Origin: Sphingobacteriales bacterium
GTDB taxonomy: Bacteria; Bacteroidota; Bacteroidia; Chitinophagales; Chitinophagaceae
NCBI GenBank assembly: GCA_023251235.1
Contig: JAHEZE010000011.1
Span: forward strand, 1 to 48,793
Reading direction: 5' to 3'
Length of the DNA: 48,793 nt
The notes under the pieces were generated by a model. That model made no database searches. It was not told the DNA's origin and saw only the letters and a list, made by a program, of their open reading frames with translations. Positions 41,996 through 48,793 of the stretch are shown here, piece by piece (position 1 is the first letter of the stretch; each line of letters opens with the position of its first letter). A program made the translations under genes and the position numbers.

Positions 41996-44935
41996 TTAAA
42001 AAACATTGTACCCATAGCTTACATAATATACACCACCTACGTATGGGCTGCCATACCCTGTTCTTCTATATTCGTTAGCAACATTTGAACCGCCAATTTT
42101 AAGTACACTTTTTGACTTTGGTATTTTATAAGAAACCTGTGCATCAACCCAGGTGAATTGAGGTAACATGCCGGTTACAAATGTGCCTTCATAATAGTTC
42201 GCATCCTGATATTTTACAATAACATTGAAACCAATGTTCTTATAAACGTTATCATTTCTCAAACTTAAATTCCATCTGTAATAAGGAGCATTGAAAAAAG
42301 AAATAAAGCCTGGAGCAAGGTCCTGCAGCTCATCAGAAAAGACATTACCACCCAGCATAAAACCTTTTGGCAACTGGTATTCTGCACCAAGACCCCAGCC
42401 AAGGGCTTTAACCTCAGTAGTACTGTTCTGTATATAAGAATAGTTTGTTGATGTAAATGGATTTAATGCTGCAACTGCTGATGCCGCCTTTACAACAGCT
42501 ATCCTTGCAAAAAAATCTTTATAACGGCTGTAATAAACATAACCATCAATCAAAAGTTTTTTTGCTATTAAGCCTTTATATCCTATTTCACCGGAAGAAA
42601 CATTTTCGGGTTTAACGGTAGTGAAAGTTGATGGAACTAACAAACCAGGATTTAATTGTGCCCTGGCTGCTGTCACTGATTCAGCCGTGTAAGTGTTTGT
42701 AGTTAATCCATATTTATTAATAAAAGAAGGTAATGTCCCAATCAAATAAACAGATCCGGTAAACAGATTTATATACTGATCCTGGTTGGTTGGAAAACGA
42801 TAGGCAGTCTGGTAGGAAAGACGAATATTATTGTCTTTTGCCACCTTGATAACTGCGGTAAACCTCGGTGTCCAATGACCGTCAAAATTTGTTTGTTTAT
42901 CATAACGCATAGCGCCGGTAAGAGTTAGTACATCATTAAGAAGTTTTTTCTTTAATTGAATATATCCTCCCGTTTCACTAATATTTATAGTGCCGGCTGT
43001 ATCAGCAAAAATGGTACCCTGAGAATTCAAAACCCACTGTTTCCATTGCACGCCGGTTATCATTTCAAGTTTATCAGAAAAATGCAAAGCATCGGAAAGG
43101 TTCAACTGTCCTTCGCCAGACCATAAATGAGATTTATCAAGGAATTTAGCACCACCACGACCGATTGCAGTTGATCTGATTTTTTCTTTTGAAGCATTAT
43201 AAGCCGCTGTGCCTGGTAAAGGTCTGTTTACGTCTGCAGCAGTACGGGCAAAAGCAAAAGCATTTGCATCACTGGGTGTATTACCGGCTGCATAATTATT
43301 CCACTTATATCCAATAAAATTTCCAATATACGTGGGATACCAAACTGTGGCGCTTGGACTGAATGCTTCCTGCATCAGCCGGCCCAGTGCAGTTGCCTGG
43401 TATGCCTCTCCTGCATTTTCCTGTGTTGTGTATCCTCTCAGGAACCAATATTTATGACGAATTTCTAATTTATGTTGAGCCATTTTAAAATTACGTAATG
43501 AATATCTGTCAGCTCCTGTGTAAACGGTAGTACCGGTTCCCCAATAAGTAGTCCACGATGCTTCTATTCCCGGTGTTATCTTGTAATGAAGACCAGCAGT
43601 AAATTTAAAATTCAACGTGCCATAATCCACAAGATCTCTTTCATTATAACCAGTTCTTGAAACTGCCTGAGAGGGAACCCAATTCTGTTTTAACCCCCAG
43701 TAAAAAGGCAATAACTGATTAACAGTTGGCAATAAACCCGCGAGGGGGCCTGCAAAAACACTTGAAAGTATTCCAGCAGCTTGAGCAGGAGTAGCATTAT
43801 TAGGAATTGGAAGGCTATTTAAAGTGTTTACAATATTTGGAATAAGACCACCTTGTCCGTTGGTTCCTCCTGTTGCATTAGAAATACCAGCCCTGAAATT
43901 TTCCTGAATTAATTGTGTTACAGATCTTATATCAGCACTGGTTTCATCCCCATAAACATTTATACCATCATAATTAGGATCTGTAGTACGATTTCCGGGA
44001 ATAACTTTACTTAAAACACCGGTTCGGCTTACATTACTGTAGTCATTTGCCTGCCAGTCTTCGGCCTTAAGCAACTGCCATGTGAATTTAAATGCGAGTT
44101 TGTTTTTAAAACTTTTTGCCCACCGCATTGTCCAGTCATAATAAGGTGCAGCGTTTCTTTGTTTACCATCGACGTGCATGATGCCCTGTTTCACATTAAA
44201 ACTTAAACCCTGGTATTTAAAAGGATTTTTGCTGTTAATCAGCAAAGTTCCATTCATACCTCCAGAACCATATAAAGCAGAAGAAGCTCCTGAAAGTAAT
44301 TCTATATTATCAACATCCAATTCTGTTAAACCAATTATGTTGCCAACAGAGAAATTAAGCCCCGGAGCCTGGTTATCCATTCCATCTATTAGTTGATTAA
44401 GTCTGTTGTTACCACTGCTTACAAATCCACGGGTAGTTATGGTGCGGAAAGTTAAACTGGCCGTATGCATATCTACTCCCTTTAAATTGTTCAGGGCTTC
44501 ATAATAATTGGGAACAGCGGCATTGCGAAGGGCTGATGAACTTAATCGTTCAACAGTTACGGGCGACTCAAGAATTCTCTGAGGGGTGCGGTTGGCAGCC
44601 ACTACTACATCCTGACCAAACGTGGAGATTGCAATAAAATCAAGATCCAGATTTTCGGTAGTTTTAGTAACATTCACTTCTTTCGCTTCATATCCTACCG
44701 AACTAAAAACAAGTGTCAATGGCGTTTTGGCTGTTGTAGAAATTGAATATTTCCCTTTATCATCTGTATATGTACCCTGCGAGGTTCCTTTAATAACAAC
44801 GGAAACAGCAGGGACACCTTCTTTTGAAGTCGAATTACGGACTGTTCCGCTAATTGTAACGGATTGCGCAATCGCAGCAATTGAAAACAAAGCCGCAACG
44901 AAAAAGGCAGTTGTTAATCGCAGGCTTTTACTCAT
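41996..44935 (-). CDS. TonB-dependent receptor with CarboxypepD_reg domain
   Basis: A 979-residue outer-membrane receptor. A signal peptide (TAFFVAALFSIAAIAQ) is followed by a CarboxypepD_reg-like beta-sandwich (about 25-105, SGTVRNSTSKEGVPAVSVVIKG), a plug domain (about 115-240, SPVTVERLSSSALRNA with RTITTRGF and LIDGMDNQAPG), and a 22-strand-type barrel ending in YVSYGYNVF, whose last residue is aromatic as expected. The RTITTRGF-plus-LIDG plug is like siderophore or heme receptors; no SusD gene adjoins. Ligand unknown. It is an isolated minus-strand gene divergent from purC. Confidence 0.9.
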   Translation of the reverse strand: MSKSLRLTTAFFVAALFSIAAIAQSVTISGTVRNSTSKEGVPAVSVVIKGTSQGTYTDDKGKYSISTTAKTPLTLVFSSVGYEAKEVNVTKTTENLDLDFIAISTFGQDVVVAANRTPQRILESPVTVERLSSSALRNAAVPNYYEALNNLKGVDMHTASLTFRTITTRGFVSSGNNRLNQLIDGMDNQAPGLNFSVGNIIGLTELDVDNIELLSGASSALYGSGGMNGTLLINSKNPFKYQGLSFNVKQGIMHVDGKQRNAAPYYDWTMRWAKSFKNKLAFKFTWQLLKAEDWQANDYSNVSRTGVLSKVIPGNRTTDPNYDGINVYGDETSADIRSVTQLIQENFRAGISNATGGTNGQGGLIPNIVNTLNSLPIPNNATPAQAAGILSSVFAGPLAGLLPTVNQLLPFYWGLKQNWVPSQAVSRTGYNERDLVDYGTLNFKFTAGLHYKITPGIEASWTTYWGTGTTVYTGADRYSLRNFKMAQHKLEIRHKYWFLRGYTTQENAGEAYQATALGRLMQEAFSPSATVWYPTYIGNFIGYKWNNYAAGNTPSDANAFAFARTAADVNRPLPGTAAYNASKEKIRSTAIGRGGAKFLDKSHLWSGEGQLNLSDALHFSDKLEMITGVQWKQWVLNSQGTIFADTAGTINISETGGYIQLKKKLLNDVLTLTGAMRYDKQTNFDGHWTPRFTAVIKVAKDNNIRLSYQTAYRFPTNQDQYINLFTGSVYLIGTLPSFINKYGLTTNTYTAESVTAARAQLNPGLLVPSTFTTVKPENVSSGEIGYKGLIAKKLLIDGYVYYSRYKDFFARIAVVKAASAVAALNPFTSTNYSYIQNSTTEVKALGWGLGAEYQLPKGFMLGGNVFSDELQDLAPGFISFFNAPYYRWNLSLRNDNVYKNIGFNVIVKYQDANYYEGTFVTGMLPQFTWVDAQVSYKIPKSKSVLKIGGSNVANEYRRTGYGSPYVGGVYYVSYGYNVF

Positions 44936-45132
44936 AAAAGGTAATTTTGGTTATAAAATGTAATGGAAAAATAAGAATTGTAATTTGTATCTAAAAATCT
45001 AATTTTTAAGACATAAGCCCGTCTGACCACATTTTTGTATTTTCATTTTAACTGTTGTCGGGCAGGGATAATTTGTTGAAATCTTGACAGGGTTACAATT
45101 GGGTAGCTTTTTTTACATTTTTACTTTCGGGC
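44936..45132. other. Divergent gap between receptor 2 and purC
   Basis: A 197-base AT-rich gap. A TTGACA lies at 45084-45089 and several TA-start, T-rich stretches follow, but none gives a good TTG-N19-TAnnTTTG spacing compatible with the purC ATG. No gene, riboswitch or strong inverted repeat is seen. Confidence 0.4.
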
Positions 45133-46065
45133 ATGGCAAATTTTCATTTTCCTGGACAAACAAATTTTTACAAAGGAAAAGTAAGAGATGTTTATACTAT
45201 TGACCAGCAATTGCTGGTTATGATTGCTTCAGATAGAATCTCTGCTTTTGATGTAATTCTTCCCAGACCTATTCCATTTAAAGGACAGGTGCTGAACCAG
45301 ATTGCCGCTTACATGCTTAATGCTACAAAAGACATTTGCCCCAATTGGTTATTGGATGTTCCTGCTCCTAATGTTTCAATTGGTAAAAGATGTACCCCTT
45401 TTAAAATTGAAATGGTGGTAAGAGGTAATCTTGTAGGACATGCCTGGAGAACCTATCATTCAGGAAAAAGAGAATTGTGTGGAGCCTCGATGATGAATGG
45501 CTTGAAAGAAAATGATCTTTTCTCCTCTCCCATTATTACTCCATCCACAAAGGCCGATGCCGGTCATGATGAAGATATTTCTCCAAAAGAAATAATACAA
45601 AAAGGACTTGCAACCGAATATGAATGGGAGGTGCTGAGTAAATATGCATTGGCTCTTTTTGCCCGGGGAAAAGAGATAGCGGGAAAGCAGGGGTTAATTC
45701 TGGCTGATACTAAATATGAATTTGGTAAGATTAATAATCAAATTTTTTTAATGGATGAAATACATACTCCCGATTCATCCAGATATTTTTATGCAGATGG
45801 TTTTGAAGAAAGACAACAGAAAGGAGAACGACAAAAACAATTAAGCAAAGAATTTGTGCGGGAATGGTTGATTGCAAATAACTTTATGGGTAAAGAAGGC
45901 CAGTCAGTTCCGGAAATGACTGATGAATGGATTGATACAATCAGCAAAAGATATATTGAACTTTACGAAAAAGTGATTGGTGAAAAGTTCATTCCACAAC
46001 AGTTAAGCGAAAAAGAAACCTTCCATCTTATTAGTGAATCACTTAAAATAATTTCTGAAAAATGA
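45133..46065 (+). CDS. purC: Phosphoribosylaminoimidazole-succinocarboxamide synthase
   Basis: A 310-residue SAICAR synthase that couples CAIR and aspartate with ATP in purine synthesis. GKVRDVYTI (residues 15-23), [28 protein letters not shown] (about 96-111), AGHDEDIS near 143-150 and LADTKYEFG near 192-200 are conserved blocks. It is the long form, closer to yeast Ade1 than to the E. coli 237-residue enzyme, as is normal in Bacteroidota. Its TGA overlaps the ATG of the next gene (ATGA). purM is in the same window but on the other strand. Confidence 0.95.
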   Translation: MANFHFPGQTNFYKGKVRDVYTIDQQLLVMIASDRISAFDVILPRPIPFKGQVLNQIAAYMLNATKDICPNWLLDVPAPNVSIGKRCTPFKIEMVVRGNLVGHAWRTYHSGKRELCGASMMNGLKENDLFSSPIITPSTKADAGHDEDISPKEIIQKGLATEYEWEVLSKYALALFARGKEIAGKQGLILADTKYEFGKINNQIFLMDEIHTPDSSRYFYADGFEERQQKGERQKQLSKEFVREWLIANNFMGKEGQSVPEMTDEWIDTISKRYIELYEKVIGEKFIPQQLSEKETFHLISESLKIISEK

Positions 46066-46922
46066 AAAATGTTCTCTTTATTGGTGCAAGCGGAATGCTG
46101 GGGCAACCGGTGGCGCTTGAATTACTCAGAGCCGGTTTCGATCTTACCTTGTTCGGACGAGATACAGAAAAACTGAAAAAATTTTTCCCCAATACCAGCT
46201 CAATAAAAGGTGATGTATTTGATAAATCAAGCCTTGAACAGGCAATGAAAGACCAGGAAATAATTTATTTGAATCTTTCTATTAATCAGTCCCTGGGCAA
46301 ATCCGGATTTCATTCTGAACGGGAAGGAATTAATAATATTATTGCTGCAGCACAAACAGCAGCCGTAAAAAGAATTTGCTACATATCATCCCTTATTAAA
46401 AACTACCATGGAATGAATGGATTTAACTGGTGGGCCTTTGACATAAAACATGCTGCAGTAGATAGAATAAAAAGTTCAGGTATCCCCTATTCCATTTTTC
46501 ATCCCTCTACGTTTATGGAAACATTGGATAAACAAATGATGCAGGGAAGCAGGCTGATGCTGGCAGGCAAATCAGAAGCGCCGATGTGGTTCATTGCTGC
46601 AAAAGATTATGGTATGCAGGTGGCGTGGGCATTAAAAAAAGCAGGAGAAAATAACCAGGAATATAATGTTCAGGGATTAGAACCATTTACATTTGATGAA
46701 GCCGCTAAGATTTTTGTATCCAATACAAAAAAGAAAATAAAAGTTTTTAAAGCTCCTCTTACACCAATAAAACTGCTGGGAAAATTTCATCAGCGAATGA
46801 ATTATGCCGCTAACATTATTGAGGCTTTAAATAAATATCCTGAAAAATTTGAAAGTGAAAATACCTGGAACGATCTTGGGAAACCATCCATCACCCTGGC
46901 TCAATATTCAGCTTCATTATAA
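46062..46922 (+). CDS. NAD(P)-binding Rossmann protein, atypical SDR (NmrA/epimerase-like)
   Basis: A 286-residue atypical short-chain dehydrogenase. The nucleotide loop [15 protein letters not shown] (residues 8-22) fits GxxGxxG, and the adjacent [12 protein letters not shown] region suggests NADP binding. No YxxxK catalytic pair is evident; the equivalent region ([13 protein letters not shown], then [18 protein letters not shown]) retains K in a changed setting. Such proteins can be oxidoreductases or sensors. The ATGA overlap with purC means coupled translation, but there is no evident link to purine synthesis. The secreted lactonase-like gene follows after 7 bases. Confidence 0.8.
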   Translation: MKNVLFIGASGMLGQPVALELLRAGFDLTLFGRDTEKLKKFFPNTSSIKGDVFDKSSLEQAMKDQEIIYLNLSINQSLGKSGFHSEREGINNIIAAAQTAAVKRICYISSLIKNYHGMNGFNWWAFDIKHAAVDRIKSSGIPYSIFHPSTFMETLDKQMMQGSRLMLAGKSEAPMWFIAAKDYGMQVAWALKKAGENNQEYNVQGLEPFTFDEAAKIFVSNTKKKIKVFKAPLTPIKLLGKFHQRMNYAANIIEALNKYPEKFESENTWNDLGKPSITLAQYSASL

Positions 46923-46929
46923 TTTTTTT

Positions 46930-48054
46930 ATGAAACTTATTATCGCCTCTTTGTTTTCATTATTCGTAAGTAATCTGCATGCACAGTTTAAAAACTGCTA
47001 CATGATCGTTGGCACTTACACGTCCGGCAAGAGTGAAGGCATTTATGTTTACAAAGTCAACAACAGCACTGCTAAAGTTGATTCCGTAACAATGATCAAA
47101 ACGCAAGACCCTTCTTATCTAACTATGAAAGGGCGGGATTTTGTTTACGCAGTTAATGAGATTGCCGATAATGGTAAGGGGGGCACTGTATCAGCATTTT
47201 CATTTAATAAAAACACCGGGGTATTGAGTTTTATCAATAAACAATCCACGGGTGGGGATCATCCCTGTTATATTAGCCTTGACCGAACAGGAAAATGGAT
47301 AGCAGTCAGCAATTATACCAGTGGAAATTTTTCCATATTACCTGTAAGAAAAGATGGCGGATTGGATTCAGCAGTAGCAACAATTCAACATGTTGGCAGC
47401 AGCGTTAATAAAGAAAGACAGCAAAGTGCTCATGCGCATTGTTCAGTATTTTCCAGGGATAATAAATACTTGCTGGTGGCAGATCTTGGTGTTGATAAAG
47501 TGATGGTATATCCTTTTAATCAGAATACCGGCGCCATAGGCAAAGCAGACATTCAATACGCTGACGCAAAGCCCGGAGCTGGGCCCCGGCAAATTGTTTT
47601 TGACAGCAGTGGCAGGTATGCTTATGTTATTGAAGAACTAACCGGCAGTGTTTCAGTTTACAAATTTGAAAACGGAAAACTCCGGTTGATTCAAAGTATT
47701 TCATCCACTCCGAAAGACTTCAAAGGCTTTGCCGGTAGTGCAGATATACATATTTCCGGCGATGGAAGATTTTTATACGCCTCCAATCGTGGCGAATCCA
47801 ATACACTTGCCATTTTTAAAATTGAAAAGTCCGGAATGCTTGTTCCTGCCGGTCATCAATCTACATTGGGTGTGGCTCCACGTTATTTCAGCCTGGTACC
47901 CTGGACTGAAAAATATTTAATGGCTGCTAATCAGAACAGCGATCAAATTGTGATATTCAAAAGAAATAATAAAACGGGTTTATTAACTGACACAGGCAAA
48001 AGAATACAAGTTGGAAAGCCTGTATGCATGAAATGGGCATATATTGGTAAATAA
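46930..48054 (+). CDS. Exported lactonase, seven-bladed beta-propeller (6-phosphogluconolactonase/YbhE-like)
   Basis: A 374-residue beta-propeller of the lactonase (Pgl/YbhE) family with a signal peptide (MKLIIASLFSLFVSNLHAQ). YMIVGTYTSGKSEGIYVYKV (about 28-47), GGDHPCYISLDRTGKW (about 105-120), QQSAHAHCSVFSRDNKYLLVADLGVDKV (about 158-185) and HISGDGRFLYASNRGESN (about 265-282) are typical. Cytoplasmic YbhE hydrolyses 6-phosphogluconolactone; a secreted member more likely acts on another sugar lactone. The ATG at 46930 gives the signal peptide; an in-frame start 81 bases upstream would bury it inside the previous gene. Confidence 0.85.
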   Translation: MKLIIASLFSLFVSNLHAQFKNCYMIVGTYTSGKSEGIYVYKVNNSTAKVDSVTMIKTQDPSYLTMKGRDFVYAVNEIADNGKGGTVSAFSFNKNTGVLSFINKQSTGGDHPCYISLDRTGKWIAVSNYTSGNFSILPVRKDGGLDSAVATIQHVGSSVNKERQQSAHAHCSVFSRDNKYLLVADLGVDKVMVYPFNQNTGAIGKADIQYADAKPGAGPRQIVFDSSGRYAYVIEELTGSVSVYKFENGKLRLIQSISSTPKDFKGFAGSADIHISGDGRFLYASNRGESNTLAIFKIEKSGMLVPAGHQSTLGVAPRYFSLVPWTEKYLMAANQNSDQIVIFKRNNKTGLLTDTGKRIQVGKPVCMKWAYIGK

Positions 48055-48084
48055 ATTTAAAATTCTTTCATAGTTTTTGTCAAA

Positions 48085-48793
48085 ATGGAAATTACTGCTG
48101 AAGATATAATCAAAGCACATGAAAGAATAAAACCATTTATTCATAAAACACCCATTCTTACCTGTCAAACAATTAATAAACTCACGGGGAGCGAAATCTT
48201 TTTCAAATGTGAAAATTTTCAAAAGATCGGGGCATTCAAAATCCGTGGCGGAATGAATGCAGTTCTTTCTTTATCAAAAGAAAAGCAGCAAAGGGGGATC
48301 GCCACGCATTCATCCGGTAATCATGCACAGGCTATTGCGTATTCAGCTAGAGAGGTAGGAACCAAAGCCTATATAGTAATGCCTGATAATTCTCCCAAAG
48401 TAAAAGTGGATGCAGTAAAAGGCTACGGCGCTGAAATATTTTTTTGTGAACCTAACCAGCAGGCAAGAGAAAAAATGCTGAATGAAATTGTGGAAAGAAC
48501 CGGAGCTGAATTTATTCATCCTTACAATGACTACCGTGTAATAACCGGGCAAGCCACCTGTGCAAAAGAATTGATTGAAGGAGTTCCTTCTTTGGATTTC
48601 ATTCTTGCTCCTGTTGGCGGCGGCGGTTTGCTTAGTGGCACATTATTGAGTGCTCATTACTTTTCACCGGCAGCAACCGTTTATGCAGGCGAGCCGGAAG
48701 GGGCCGCCGATGCTGTACTTTCTATAAAAAGTGGCAAGATTGAAAAAGCTCCTTTTGTAAAAACCATTGCCGACGGATTATTGACTACGCTTG
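48085..48793 (+). CDS. Serine racemase/threonine ammonia-lyase-like PLP enzyme, cut by the window end
   Basis: The first 236 residues of a fold-type II PLP enzyme; the stop lies outside the window. K52 in AFKIRGG is the PLP lysine, S76-S-G-N-H80 the substrate/phosphate loop, and PVGGGGLLSGT near residue 178-188 the glycine-rich PLP-phosphate loop. KCENFQKIGAFKIRG fits threonine dehydratase and serine racemase families, which cannot be told apart here; a regulatory ACT domain would mark the long biosynthetic IlvA, and the end is not visible. It starts 30 bases after the lactonase stop at an ATG. Confidence 0.88.
   Translation, partial: MEITAEDIIKAHERIKPFIHKTPILTCQTINKLTGSEIFFKCENFQKIGAFKIRGGMNAVLSLSKEKQQRGIATHSSGNHAQAIAYSAREVGTKAYIVMPDNSPKVKVDAVKGYGAEIFFCEPNQQAREKMLNEIVERTGAEFIHPYNDYRVITGQATCAKELIEGVPSLDFILAPVGGGGLLSGTLLSAHYFSPAATVYAGEPEGAADAVLSIKSGKIEKAPFVKTIADGLLTTL

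Noticed and set aside
1-48793. CRISPR arrays, insertion sequences, phage or toxin-antitoxin genes
   Set aside because: No regularly spaced direct repeats, transposase motifs, integrase or short toxin-antitoxin pairs were seen by reading the window.

Overview
The window reads as chromosomal DNA from a Bacteroidota bacterium, most likely a member of the Chitinophagaceae or close kin (inference). The support is AT-rich coding sequence, two CarboxypepD_reg/TonB-dependent receptors, a DUF4270 lipoprotein, a GSCFA protein, a single-chain tail-specific protease, little recognisable Shine-Dalgarno sequence, and promoter-like sites of the Bacteroidota TTG-N19-TAnnTTTG type, clearest in front of tRNA-His. 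Coding density is high. No stretch above 300 bases lacks a gene; the longest gaps (about 200 to 240 bases) are described as features or findings. No rRNA, CRISPR array, transposase or phage gene is visible.

Layout. 1-7.4 kb: miaE, then a sugar block (APH-fold kinase, galactokinase, aldose epimerase), then a minus-strand operon for HMG-CoA lyase, a small unknown protein and a GSCFA protein, then an HTH regulator. 7.4-10.4 kb: a cell-envelope cluster divergent from that regulator, holding a secreted protein with a caspase-like His/Cys dyad, a small outer-membrane protein and a lipoprotein serine hydrolase. The shared gap contains a perfect palindrome beside the regulator start. 10.4-15 kb (minus): rlmB, metK, a DUF4270 lipoprotein and a GT5-like protein lacking its usual glycine motif and C-terminal domain. 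15.1-21.5 kb (plus): panC, a flippase-like membrane protein, the heptose-phosphate adenylyltransferase, ppk1, ppx and panB, mostly tightly packed or overlapping. 21.5-28 kb: an ALDH7-type dehydrogenase, a secreted subtilase, a DinB protein and a tail-specific protease, then tRNA-His. 28.2-34.9 kb: DUF445 protein, TonB-dependent receptor, Gfo/Idh oxidoreductase and two glycosyltransferases. 34.9-39.7 kb: ftsE, purM, ribF, a lipoprotein and holA. 39.9-45 kb: two paralogous membrane-anchored coiled-coil proteins and a second TonB-dependent receptor. 45.1-48.8 kb: purC, an NAD(P)-binding protein, a secreted seven-bladed lactonase-like protein and a serine/threonine dehydratase cut by the window end.

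Functionally this is mostly housekeeping: galactose entry, pantothenate (panB/panC), polyphosphate turnover (ppk/ppx), purines (purM/purC), SAM, flavins, RNA modification and envelope proteins. The least explained parts are the regulator/caspase-like/outer-membrane/serine-hydrolase cluster, the reduced GT5 protein, the tandem coiled-coil paralogues, and a repeat-like 69-base in-frame insertion in ribF. I found no well-supported defence or mobile system. The 7.4-10.4 kb cluster is the best candidate for something undescribed, and that is inference.
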